Below, one piece after another: positions 17,623 to 25,884 of a stretch of DNA of 64,000 nucleotides (within the stretch, counting starts at the first letter, position 1; each line of letters begins with the position of its first letter). The stretch is from Enterobacter sp. CC120223-11 (GTDB lineage Bacteria > Pseudomonadota > Gammaproteobacteria > Enterobacterales > Enterobacteriaceae). Position numbers and translations under genes: made by a program. Below the pieces are notes generated by a model. That model was given only the letters and a program-made list of their open reading frames with translations, was not told the origin of the DNA and did no database searches. Location: assembly GCF_900215375.1 (NCBI RefSeq), contig NZ_OBEF01000001.1, positions 186,001 to 250,000 on the forward strand, given 5' to 3'.

Positions 17623-19740
17623 ATGATGCTGTACGTTTCGTGGGACCCGGTTCTGGTCGGCATTTCCTTTTTAGTTGCTTTTATCGCTTCGTTTGTTGCC
17701 CTGGACAGTGCGGCAAAAATTGCTGCCTCCAATAAAAATGCCGCACTCTTCTGGCGTCTCGCCGGAGGGGCCACGTTAGGTATTGGGATTTGGTCAATGC
17801 ACTTTATTGGCATGCTGGCCATGAAAATGCCAATGATGATGCACTATGACTTTGCCACTACAGCGGTTTCACTGCTGGTGGCCATCGTCACCTCAACCCT
17901 CTCAATTAATATCGCCGTTAACGGCAGCGAGCTTTCGCTCAAACGCCTGTGTCTCGCCACAGCGATTCTTAGTAGCGGCGTGGTGACCATGCACTACGTC
18001 GGCATGGCGGCGCTGATGATGCAGGACATGATCATCTGGAATTACGGGCTGGTGGCGCTGTCAGTGATCATTGCCATTGTCGCCTCAGGCGTCGGTCTGT
18101 GGCTGGCGTTCAGCCTGCGACTCAACAGCAAAGGCGTGCTCATCAATCGCATGACTGCGGCGGTCGTCATGGGCATCGCCATCGCCGCCATGCACTACAC
18201 CGGCATGAGCGCGGCAGAGTTCGAAGATAGCGGGCATTACATGAGCGGTGGCGTCAGCGAACTCGGCCTCTCTATCTGGGTTTCGGCGACGACGCTTGCC
18301 ATTCTTGGCGTGATGCTGATCATTTCGATGGTCGATTCGCAGCTGCGCACCAATCGCCTCACGGAGAACCTGCAACAGCTCAACCAGCAGCTGGAGCAGC
18401 AGGCCCGCTTTGACGGCCTGACGGGGCTGGCAAACCGCAGTCAGATCGATCTGCGTCTTGAGGCCTGCCTGCAGCAGTCGCAAATCACCCAGGTTCCCTT
18501 CGCGTTGATTTTTATGGATCTCGACCGCTTCAAACTGGTCAACGATGCCTGGGGTCATCACGTGGGCGATCACCTGCTGGTTTCCGTCGCCAACCGCATC
18601 AGCGCCTGCCTTTCCCCTAAAATGACCCTCGCCCGCCTCGGCGGTGACGAATTTATCCTGCTGGTACCGGACGCCACTCAGGGTGACGTTGAAGATTTAG
18701 TCACCCGGATGGTGGAGTGCATTCGTCGTCCGTTCTACGAGGCCGGGCAGATACTGCAGGTGTCGCTGAGCGCGGGCGTCAGCCTCTTCCCGCAGCACGG
18801 AAAAACATTACAGGAGCTGAAGCTGCGGGCCGACACGGCGATGTACAACATCAAGCAGCAGGGGCGCAACGGCTGGGCCATTTATCATACCGACATGGTG
18901 CATAAGGTCTGGGAAGGTGCCGAATTCCTGCAGGACCTGACCCAGGCGCTGGAGCGCGGGCAGTTTGAGCTCTGGTATCAGCCGAAGTATCACGCCGGGA
19001 GCAAAACCATTTATGGCTTCGAGGCCCTGCTACGCTGGCGGCATCCGGCAAAAGGCATCCTGCTGCCTGAAGTGTTTCTCGCCACCCTGGAAAATACCGG
19101 GCTGATTATTCCTGTCGGTTATTGGGTTGTGGACCAGGCGTGCCTGCAGCTGCGTCAGTGGGCCGACCAGGGCCACCCGGAGTGGAGCCTGTCGATAAAC
19201 CTGTCGGCGGCGCAGTTCGAGCAATTCGACATTTATGACACCATTTGCAGCGCGCTGGCGCGCCATGCGGTGCCGCCATCCCGCCTCACCATTGAGCTGA
19301 CGGAAAGCACCGCCCTGCGCAATCTTGAGCGCAGCATTGAGATCCTCAATGACTTCAACCGGATGGGGATCACCGTTTCTATCGACGATTTCGGCACCGG
19401 TTACTCCAACATGCTGACGCTGAAAAACCTGCCTGCCCGGGAGCTGAAAATCGACAAAAGCTTTGTGCGGGATATTCGCGACAACAGTAAAAACGTCAAA
19501 ATCGTGGCGACGATCATCGACATCGCTCATTCGATGAACATGAATGTGGTGGCGGAAGGCATCGAAACGCAGGATCAGCAGCAGCTGTTGACGAGCCTCG
19601 GCTGCGGCTATTTGCAGGGCTTCCTGTTTGCGAAAGCGCTGCCTGCCAAAGAGATCCCGCAGCTGCTGTCACAAATAGAGAGCGCGAAACAGACGACCCC
19701 GGCCCCCGTCCAGACCGCGGTACAAAAAAAGCAGGCGTGA
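17623..19740 (+). CDS. MHYT-GGDEF-EAL c-di-GMP signalling protein
   Basis: 705-residue membrane protein. The N-terminal ~240 residues form an MHYT sensor: seven hydrophobic helices with three repeats of the motif (MHFIGMLA, MHYVGMAA, MHYTGMSA), thought to bind copper and sense a diatomic gas or redox state. The GGDEF domain is intact (LARLGGDEFILLV) with no clear RxxD inhibitory site; the EAL domain keeps its key residues (FEALLRW, SINLSAAQ, ELTES, IDDFGTGYS, KIDKSFV). Both activities are thus possible. Start ATG 17623 or 17626; GTG 17614 has no better ribosome site. No K-12 counterpart known to me at this locus. It shares an upstream gap with the divergent chemoreceptor gene. Confidence 0.9.
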   Translation: MMLYVSWDPVLVGISFLVAFIASFVALDSAAKIAASNKNAALFWRLAGGATLGIGIWSMHFIGMLAMKMPMMMHYDFATTAVSLLVAIVTSTLSINIAVNGSELSLKRLCLATAILSSGVVTMHYVGMAALMMQDMIIWNYGLVALSVIIAIVASGVGLWLAFSLRLNSKGVLINRMTAAVVMGIAIAAMHYTGMSAAEFEDSGHYMSGGVSELGLSIWVSATTLAILGVMLIISMVDSQLRTNRLTENLQQLNQQLEQQARFDGLTGLANRSQIDLRLEACLQQSQITQVPFALIFMDLDRFKLVNDAWGHHVGDHLLVSVANRISACLSPKMTLARLGGDEFILLVPDATQGDVEDLVTRMVECIRRPFYEAGQILQVSLSAGVSLFPQHGKTLQELKLRADTAMYNIKQQGRNGWAIYHTDMVHKVWEGAEFLQDLTQALERGQFELWYQPKYHAGSKTIYGFEALLRWRHPAKGILLPEVFLATLENTGLIIPVGYWVVDQACLQLRQWADQGHPEWSLSINLSAAQFEQFDIYDTICSALARHAVPPSRLTIELTESTALRNLERSIEILNDFNRMGITVSIDDFGTGYSNMLTLKNLPARELKIDKSFVRDIRDNSKNVKIVATIIDIAHSMNMNVVAEGIETQDQQQLLTSLGCGYLQGFLFAKALPAKEIPQLLSQIESAKQTTPAPVQTAVQKKQA

Positions 19741-19808
19741 ATTCATAAAAATGCATTATGTTTAATACGTGCCGTTGGCGGGCAGGCGTTCGCCCAGGGA
19801 GATAATGC

Positions 19809-21041
19809 ATGTTGCCAGCCGAATTATCCGCTTACCATTACCTGACCACACCGGTATGGGTCGTCGACCCGGACGATGAGCGAGTCGTCTTTGCGAATCA
19901 TGCTGCACAGGCGCTGGCGGGCGACAGCTCGCTGACGTCTCTGCGTTTCGGTGCACTCTCCGCCTGCGCGCAAACGCGGCTGGCGCACTATATCAACGAC
20001 CTGAAGCATCAGCATGAAATCGTGGAGATCTGGACTTTTGCCACTCCGTCGGGCGAACTGCCGCTGCGCTGTCGTCTCTCACTGGCGACCTTTCCCACTA
20101 TGCCGCCGGTGATTCTGTTTGAAGGGGCGAATATCCCTCACGCAGCAACCGAAAGCCCTGCGCGTTCGGCTGGCTACCCATCCCGTCGCCACAGCTTTTA
20201 TCACCGTTTTTTCACCACCACGACCGCGCCAATGCTGCTGATTGACCCGACCCGGGACGGCAGAATTGTCGATGCCAACCTCGCGGCGCTGCGTTTTTAT
20301 GGCTACGGTCGCGAGGAGATGTGCCAGCTGCACACCTGGGAGATTAATACCCTGGGACGTCAGGTGCTGCCGGTTATGGCAGAAATCGCCCGCCTGCCGG
20401 GCGGCCACAAACCGCTCTATTTTGTGCACAGGATGGCCGATGGCTCGACCCGACACGTGCTGACTTACGCCGGGCCCATCATCATCGGCAGCGACCGCCT
20501 GATGCTGTGCATCATTCACGACATCACCGAGCAGAAACGTCTGGAGCAAGAGCTGGAGCATGCGGCCCTGCGCGATTCGCTGACCGGCCTGCTCAACCGT
20601 CGGCAGTTCTATGCCCTGACCGAGGGCCCGGCATCGCGCCATCTGCTGCTCAAAAACGACTACTGCCTGCTTCTGGTGGACACCGACAACTTCAAAGCCA
20701 TCAACGACAACTTTGGCCATCTGAAGGGTGACGAAGTGCTGGTGCAGCTTTCCAGGATTCTCGAAACCTGCAGCCGGGCAGGTGATTTCATCTTCCGCTG
20801 GGGTGGCGAAGAGTTTGTCCTGATGCTGCCGCACACTCCGCTGGAGAGCGCCGTAGAGCTGGCCGAACGCATACGTGACAGCGTCACAAAACTGAACCAC
20901 GAAGGGCTCCCCGGCTTTACGGTCAGCGTCGGCGTCGCCAGACACCAGGCAGGCGAAACCATTGATGAAATTTTTAAACGGGTCGATAAAGCGCTGTATC
21001 AGGCCAAAAACGACGGCCGAAACAAGGTGCTTGCGGCCTGA
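19809..21041 (+). CDS. dgcM: diguanylate cyclase DgcM
   Basis: 410-residue cytoplasmic protein, the length of E. coli DgcM (YdaM): an N-terminal PAS-like region, a PAS domain (PMLLIDPTRDGRIVDANLAALRFYG) and a C-terminal GGEEF cyclase domain (FRWGGEEFVLML). DgcM makes c-di-GMP and binds MlrA and PdeR to switch on csgD and curli; pdeR is also in this window at 55.6 kb. ATG 19809 follows AGGGAG by eight bases. It is 68 bases downstream of the MHYT gene, so the two c-di-GMP genes may share a transcript. Confidence 0.93.
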   Translation: MLPAELSAYHYLTTPVWVVDPDDERVVFANHAAQALAGDSSLTSLRFGALSACAQTRLAHYINDLKHQHEIVEIWTFATPSGELPLRCRLSLATFPTMPPVILFEGANIPHAATESPARSAGYPSRRHSFYHRFFTTTTAPMLLIDPTRDGRIVDANLAALRFYGYGREEMCQLHTWEINTLGRQVLPVMAEIARLPGGHKPLYFVHRMADGSTRHVLTYAGPIIIGSDRLMLCIIHDITEQKRLEQELEHAALRDSLTGLLNRRQFYALTEGPASRHLLLKNDYCLLLVDTDNFKAINDNFGHLKGDEVLVQLSRILETCSRAGDFIFRWGGEEFVLMLPHTPLESAVELAERIRDSVTKLNHEGLPGFTVSVGVARHQAGETIDEIFKRVDKALYQAKNDGRNKVLAA

Positions 21042-21050
21042 GGCACAAAA

Positions 21051-21072
21051 AAACCGCCCGCAGGCGGTTTTT
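21051..21072. terminator. terminator shared by dgcM and the facing small gene
   Basis: AAACCGCC / GGCGGTTT stem with a CGCA loop and T-runs on both strands. Confidence 0.88.
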
Positions 21073-21087
21073 GAAACACAGGTGACG

Positions 21088-21300
21088 TCAGTGATGATGA
21101 TAGCCACTGGCACTGTGTTGAGGGCCAATGCGCCCGGCTTCAACCAGAATCTCTTCGATCAACTCCTCAAGGCACTCTTTGCCGTGCTTGTCACAAACCA
21201 GATGCACCTGCCGGAAAATCTCTTCGGCGGGCATCCCGTCACAAAGCGCGGATTTCAACATCAGAGTTGCCCATCTTTTGGCTTCAGAATGCGTCAACAT
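21088..21300 (-). CDS. 70-residue unknown protein with His-rich tail
   Basis: Small soluble protein, MLTHSEAKRWATLMLKSALC at the N-terminus and GYHHH at the C-terminus. It is mostly helical and acidic (LEELIEEILVEAG), with three Cys (CDG, CDKHGKEC). The chosen ATG at 21300 has a very strong ribosome binding site (AGGAGGGGAT); a longer frame from 21396 lacks one. Convergent with dgcM and downstream of the mppA terminator. Not recognised. The Cys/His content would suit metal binding, but that is a guess. Confidence 0.65.
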   Translation of the reverse strand: MLTHSEAKRWATLMLKSALCDGMPAEEIFRQVHLVCDKHGKECLEELIEEILVEAGRIGPQHSASGYHHH

Positions 21301-21380
21301 ATCCCCTCCTGATACAGGATATTTACTAAGCGTAGCCCGTAAATGGGACGTTATCCACATTCCTGGAATGGTCTTAGGCA

Positions 21381-21409
21381 TAAAAAAACCCGGCACGCGA
21401 GGCCGGGTT
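21381..21409 (-). terminator. mppA terminator
   Basis: AACCCGGC / GCCGGGTT stem followed on the minus strand by seven or eight Ts, 18 bases past the mppA stop. Confidence 0.88.
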
Positions 21410-21426
21410 CTTCACTGAAATACAAA

Positions 21427-23043
21427 TCAGTGTTTAATGATGTACATCGTACGGCTGTAGGCCACGTCTTCCGGGTTGTCGATCGGATAGCCCTTCAGCC
21501 ACGGCTTGATCAGACGGCCGTTGGTGTACTGATAAATCGGCGCGATTGGCGCCTGAGCGGCAATAATTTTCTCCGCTTCGTTATAGTCAGCATTACGCGC
21601 TTTTTCGGTGGTTTCCAGCGTTGCCTGGTTAATCACCTTGTCGTAGGCCGGATCGTTGAAGCGCGAGATGTTGCCACTGTGCGTGGAGGTGAGCAGCGAC
21701 AGGAAGGTAGACGGCTCGTTGTAGTCACCCACCCAGGAGGCACGGATCACGTCGAAGTTGCCAGTGTTACGGCTGTCGATGTAGGTTTTCCACTCCTGGT
21801 TTTGCAGCTTCACGTCCACGCCGAGGTTTTTCTTCCACATTGACGCCACGGCAATCGCAATCTTCTGGTGGTTTTCGGAGGTGTTGTAGAGCAGCGTCAG
21901 CTTCAGCGGACGGTTCGGGCCGTAGCCTGCCGCCGTCAGCAATGTCTTCGCCTGAGCATTCAGCTCCGCCTGGCTCATACTCTCTGCCGCCGACGGCTGC
22001 GGCGTAAAGCCCGCCGTCACATCAGGCGTGAAGCGCCAGGCTGGTTTTTCGCCAGTGCCCAGCACTTTTTCCGCCATGATGTGGCGATCGATGGTCATAC
22101 TCAGCGCCAGACGAACGCGGGCATCGGCGGTCGGGCCCTTCTGCGTGTTAAACGCATAGTAATAGGTGCCAAGCTGCGGTGGCGTATACACCTGGCCCGG
22201 GATCTCTTTCAGCAGCTGCTTGTACTGGTTTTTCGGGAAAGATTCGGTGATATCAATATCGCCTGCCAGGTAACGTTTGGTGGCATTCGACTCCTGGTTA
22301 ATCGGCACAAAGGTGACCTGCTTGATCACGGTTTTGGCGTTATCCCAGTAGTTTGTGTTCGGCACAACCACCAGTTTTTCATTCACCACGCGGTCTTTCA
22401 GCACATAAGCGCCGTTGCCAATCAGTTTGCCCGGGCGCGTCCAGTTTGGATCGCTCTCAACGTTGGCTTTCTGCACCGGGTAGAGGGAGAAGTTAGCGGT
22501 CAGATTCACAAACCACGGCAGCGGCTTATCCAGCTGCACGCGCAGGGTTTTCGCATCCACCGCTGTGACGCCAAGCTTATCCGGCGTGGCTTTGCCATCG
22601 ATAATATTCTGCGCATTAGTGACGCCAGCCAGCGCCGCAAACCAGGCAAATGGCGAAGTGGTTTTCGGATCGACCAGACGCTGCCAGCTGTAGACGAAGT
22701 CCTGAGCCGTCACCGGGGTGCCGTCGGACCATTTCGCGTTGTCGCGCAGCGTGAACGTCCAGATACGGTTATCGTTGGTCTGCCATTTGGTCGCCACGCC
22801 CGGCACGATATTGCCTTTGCTGTCCTGGTTCACCAGGCCTTCAAACAGATCGCGGATCACCTGAATTTCAGGCAGCCCCACTGCTTTCGCAGGATCCAGA
22901 GAGGCCGGTTCATCTTTAATGTGGCGAACCAGCGTCTGCTGCTGCGCCAGAACGGTGCCCTGCGGAACATCCGCCGCAAAGGATTGAAAAGCGACGCCGC
23001 CCAGCGCCAGCGCAAAACAGAGAGACGAAACAGGAAACTTCAT
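21427..23043 (-). CDS. mppA: murein tripeptide-binding protein MppA
   Basis: 538-residue periplasmic binding protein of the OppA type that captures the murein tripeptide L-Ala-D-Glu-mDap and delivers it to the Opp permease for recycling. Signal peptide MKFPVSSLCFALALGGVAF ending near SFA. ATG 23043 follows AAGGGGAT and gives the length of E. coli MppA; the open frame continues upstream to 23292 without support. The neighbours mpaA (tripeptide amidase) and ycjG (dipeptide epimerase) act on the same recycled peptide. Confidence 0.93.
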   Translation of the reverse strand: MKFPVSSLCFALALGGVAFQSFAADVPQGTVLAQQQTLVRHIKDEPASLDPAKAVGLPEIQVIRDLFEGLVNQDSKGNIVPGVATKWQTNDNRIWTFTLRDNAKWSDGTPVTAQDFVYSWQRLVDPKTTSPFAWFAALAGVTNAQNIIDGKATPDKLGVTAVDAKTLRVQLDKPLPWFVNLTANFSLYPVQKANVESDPNWTRPGKLIGNGAYVLKDRVVNEKLVVVPNTNYWDNAKTVIKQVTFVPINQESNATKRYLAGDIDITESFPKNQYKQLLKEIPGQVYTPPQLGTYYYAFNTQKGPTADARVRLALSMTIDRHIMAEKVLGTGEKPAWRFTPDVTAGFTPQPSAAESMSQAELNAQAKTLLTAAGYGPNRPLKLTLLYNTSENHQKIAIAVASMWKKNLGVDVKLQNQEWKTYIDSRNTGNFDVIRASWVGDYNEPSTFLSLLTSTHSGNISRFNDPAYDKVINQATLETTEKARNADYNEAEKIIAAQAPIAPIYQYTNGRLIKPWLKGYPIDNPEDVAYSRTMYIIKH

Positions 23044-23242
23044 GGGATCCCCTTGTTCAAATAAACCCAGCCAACTTAGTCGGGTAATTATTTGTTTCAG
23101 CAGGAAGAATTGCAAACGACTTGTGGCGAAAAGTTGAAGGAAATGCTGAAAAGGATTCTGGAACGACCAGCAGGAAACTATTTGATTCCCGGTCTGTTTT
23201 GCACAACACTGCCAGAAACAACACAATAATGCAGGATTATGT

Positions 23243-23971
23243 ATGTCTTCCACCCGTCCCCGCCAGCAGCGTGGCGCATTTCCTCCCGGCACCCAGCACT
23301 ATGGTCGCTCGTTACTGGGCGCGCCGCTGATTTGGTTTCCTGCCCCTTTGGCAGACCACAACAGTGGATTGATCATTGCCGGCACCCACGGCGACGAAAA
23401 TTCCTCCATCGTCACCCTCTCCTGTGCTTTGCGTACACTCGCGCCGGACCTGCGCCGTCATCACGTTGTGCTCACCGTCAACCCGGATGGCTGCCAGCTG
23501 GGCCTGCGTGCGAACGCCAACGGAGTTGATCTGAACAGGAATTTTCCAGCAGCGAACTGGAAAGCAGGCGAAACGGTTTATCGCTGGAACAGCTCGGCGG
23601 AAAGCCGCGATGTGGTGCTGCTGACGGGGGATAACCCCGGATCAGAACCTGAAACCGAAGCCCTGTGCCAGCTGATTCATAAGATTCACCCGGCATGGAT
23701 TGTGTCTTTCCACGATCCGCTGGCGTGCATTGAAGATCCCCAGCAAACGCAGCTTGGCAAATGGCTGGCTGACGCGTTCGAACTGCCGCTGGTGACAAGC
23801 GTGGGCTATGCGACGCCGGGTTCATTTGGCAGCTGGTGTGCCGATATCGGGATGCACTGCATCACCGCCGAATTCCCGCCCATCTCCTCCGACGAAGCCA
23901 GCGAAAAATATCTCGCCGCCATGACGGCCCTGCTGCACTGGCATCCAGAATCCAGAACGCCCGCAAAATAA
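23243..23971 (+). CDS. mpaA: murein tripeptide amidase MpaA
   Basis: 242-residue cytoplasmic zinc carboxypeptidase of the M14 family, which removes meso-diaminopimelate from the tripeptide L-Ala-D-Glu-mDap. Zinc ligands are visible in AGTHGDENSS (His, Glu) and SFHDPLACI (His), and the catalytic Glu is in CITAEFPPIS. Strong match to E. coli MpaA. ATG 23243; another ATG at 23239 is out of frame. Divergent from mppA. Confidence 0.95.
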   Translation: MSSTRPRQQRGAFPPGTQHYGRSLLGAPLIWFPAPLADHNSGLIIAGTHGDENSSIVTLSCALRTLAPDLRRHHVVLTVNPDGCQLGLRANANGVDLNRNFPAANWKAGETVYRWNSSAESRDVVLLTGDNPGSEPETEALCQLIHKIHPAWIVSFHDPLACIEDPQQTQLGKWLADAFELPLVTSVGYATPGSFGSWCADIGMHCITAEFPPISSDEASEKYLAAMTALLHWHPESRTPAK

Positions 23972-23989
23972 TCTGTGCCCATAAAAAAA

Positions 23990-24022
23990 CCCGCCAGGCG
24001 AAAACGCGGCGGGCTTTTTTTT
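23990..24022. terminator. mpaA terminator, also ends the facing microprotein gene
   Basis: CCCGCC / GGCGGG stem with a 12-base loop, eight Ts on the plus strand and seven on the minus strand. Confidence 0.9.
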
Positions 24023-24036
24023 ACAGCGTATATGTT

Positions 24037-24156
24037 TCAAACAAAACACAGAACAGCCATCACAACCGCCAGAAGGATAACCAGACCTACCGTATCAATC
24101 ATCCGCTTGGTTAATACTTCCTGCGTGGAAACGCCTTCTTCTTCCCAGTCAACCAT
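24037..24156 (-). CDS. 39-residue single-span membrane microprotein
   Basis: 39-codon frame, MVDWEEEGVSTQEVLTKRMI followed by a single hydrophobic helix DTVGLVILLAVVMAVLCFV up to the stop. The acidic N-terminus with KR just before the helix predicts N-in topology with the C-terminus at the periplasmic face. A ribosome binding site (GAGGG) lies eight bases ahead. It lies between ycjG (same strand, upstream) and the mpaA terminator, which also gives this gene a T-rich terminator. I do not know its name or function; regulation of a membrane partner is typical for such proteins. Confidence 0.7.
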   Translation of the reverse strand: MVDWEEEGVSTQEVLTKRMIDTVGLVILLAVVMAVLCFV

Positions 24157-24255
24157 ATCAATACCCTCAAATCTGATGCGCCTATGCTAAGCGCGTGGCG
24201 TGAAGGAGCAATGATCGATTTGTGCCTGATTCTGTTTAAAAATAAACGGTCAGCC

Positions 24256-25221
24256 TTACAGGTATAGCGTACCGGTGGCAAAGCGCAATGCGGGTTCCGC
24301 ATCCACGGCAAGCCACGTTGGGCCATCAAGATCGGCAAAGCGAACTTTCGGGGTCAGCGGCAGCGCCGCGCTGATGGCGCGAGACGTACAAAGCATGCAG
24401 CCCAGCATCAGCCCAAAACCCTGCGCCTCGGCCTCTGCGGCCAGAGCCAGCGCCTCGGTCAGTCCGCCCGTTTTATCCAGTTTGATGTTGACCATTTCAT
24501 AGCGGCCCGCCAGTTTTGCCAGGCTTTCCCGGGTGTGGCAGCTTTCGTCGGCGCATATCGGCAGCGGATGAATAAAATTCGCCAGGGCCTTGTCTTCACT
24601 GGCGGGCAGCGGCTGCTCGAGCATGGCCACATTGAGGTCGGCCAGCAGCTGACAGCGCGCCGCCAGGCCGTCGCTGTGCCAGGCTTCGTTGGCGTCCACA
24701 ATCAGGGTCGCTTCGGGCACCGCGGCACGGATCGCCACCATGCGCTCGCTGATCAGATGATCGTCGAGCTTTACCTTCAGCAGACGCGCGCCGTTATCCC
24801 ACAGTGCTTTGGCGCTGTTGGCCATCTGCTCCGGCGTGCCAATCACTACGGTTTGTGCGGTCGTCACCCTGGACGCCAGTTCGGCACCCGAAAGCTGCGC
24901 CAGCGTTTTGCCCGCCTTACGCGCCTCTAAATCCCACAGGGCGCAGTCGACGGCGTTCCGGGCCGCTCCTGAGGGTAACAAATGCTGAACGGCTTCACGG
25001 TCGGCGCCGGACTCCAGCTGCTCGCCAATACTGACGATTTGCGCCATTACCGAGTCGATACTTTCCCCGTAGCGTGGGTATGGCGTGCATTCGCCGACGC
25101 CTTTCACGCCGTCTTCTTCGATTTCCACCACCACAACCTTCGCCTCGCTGCGGCTCCCGCGCGAGATCACAAACGGCGTGTGTAGCGGCCAGGCTTCCTC
25201 GTACACTCTCAGACTTCTCAT
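24256..25221 (-). CDS. ycjG: L-Ala-D/L-Glu epimerase
   Basis: 321-residue enolase-superfamily enzyme that converts L-Ala-D-Glu, released from murein tripeptide by MpaA, into L-Ala-L-Glu, which peptidases can degrade. Catalytic Lys in LLKVKLDDH, metal ligands in VDANEAW, MLEQPLP and CADES, and the second catalytic Lys in MVNIKLDKTGG. The start at 25221 follows GGGGCAGGG and gives the E. coli length; the frame extends to 25257 without support. Completes the mppA-mpaA-ycjG recycling group. Confidence 0.93.
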   Translation of the reverse strand: MRSLRVYEEAWPLHTPFVISRGSRSEAKVVVVEIEEDGVKGVGECTPYPRYGESIDSVMAQIVSIGEQLESGADREAVQHLLPSGAARNAVDCALWDLEARKAGKTLAQLSGAELASRVTTAQTVVIGTPEQMANSAKALWDNGARLLKVKLDDHLISERMVAIRAAVPEATLIVDANEAWHSDGLAARCQLLADLNVAMLEQPLPASEDKALANFIHPLPICADESCHTRESLAKLAGRYEMVNIKLDKTGGLTEALALAAEAEAQGFGLMLGCMLCTSRAISAALPLTPKVRFADLDGPTWLAVDAEPALRFATGTLYL

Positions 25222-25325
25222 TCCCTGCCCCTCAGTTATAGATGGCACCAAAAGCATTTGCTGTCGTTATGATTGTTGGCATACACTAGCCGCGACGTTA
25301 ACTATATGTAAACAGGAAGATAATC

Positions 25326-25832
25326 ATGTCACAAACTGTGCATTTCCAGGGCAACCCCGTTTCCGTTCAGGGCTCCATTCCTCAGGCGGGCGCCAAAGCA
25401 CCAGCATTCACACTGGTTGCCAAGGATCTCTCCGACGTCGCACTGAGCCAGTTCGCCGGCAAACGTAAAGTGCTTAACATTTTCCCAAGCATTGATACCG
25501 GCGTTTGCGCGGCATCCGTGCGTAAATTCAACCAGCTGGCGGGCGAACTGAACAACACCGTCGTGCTGTGCATTTCTGCCGACCTGCCATTCGCCCAGTC
25601 CCGCTTCTGCGGCGCTGAAGGCCTGAGCAACGTTGTTACCCTGTCCACCCTGCGTGCGCCAGAGTTCCTGCAGCAGTATGGTGTTGGCATCGCAGAAGGC
25701 GCGCTGAAAGGCCTGTCCGCTCGTGCCGTCATCGTTCTTGATGAAAACGACAACGTTATCCTGAGCGAGCTGGTGAACGAAATCACCACCGAGCCAGACT
25801 ACGCTGCCGCGCTGGAAGCCCTGAAAGCTTAA
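25326..25832 (+). CDS. tpx: lipid hydroperoxide-reducing thiol peroxidase
   Basis: 168-residue periplasmic/cytosolic atypical 2-Cys peroxiredoxin that uses thioredoxin to reduce hydroperoxides. Peroxidatic Cys61 (DTGVC) and resolving Cys95 (SRFC) are at the E. coli positions. AAGAT and AGGAAGA precede the ATG. It ends at a terminator shared with tyrR. Confidence 0.97.
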   Translation: MSQTVHFQGNPVSVQGSIPQAGAKAPAFTLVAKDLSDVALSQFAGKRKVLNIFPSIDTGVCAASVRKFNQLAGELNNTVVLCISADLPFAQSRFCGAEGLSNVVTLSTLRAPEFLQQYGVGIAEGALKGLSARAVIVLDENDNVILSELVNEITTEPDYAAALEALKA

Positions 25833-25848
25833 TTTCTTTCATGCATAA

Positions 25849-25882
25849 AAAAGGCCGCCTTCATCGCTGAAGGCGGCCTTTT
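25849..25882. terminator. bidirectional terminator between tpx and tyrR
   Basis: 15-bp perfect stem AAAAGGCCGCCTTCA / TGAAGGCGGCCTTTT with a TCGC loop, two bases from the tyrR stop codon. Confidence 0.93.
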
Positions 25883-25884
25883 TA

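Noticed and set aside
20079-21143. 354-codon minus-strand frame opposite dgcM
   Set aside because: Shadow frame; the plus strand codes for PAS and GGEEF domains.
21868-23064. 398-codon open frame on the plus strand opposite mppA
   Set aside because: Antisense shadow of a GC-rich gene: basic, His/Arg/Gln-rich composition, no ribosome site, and mppA on the other strand is unmistakable.
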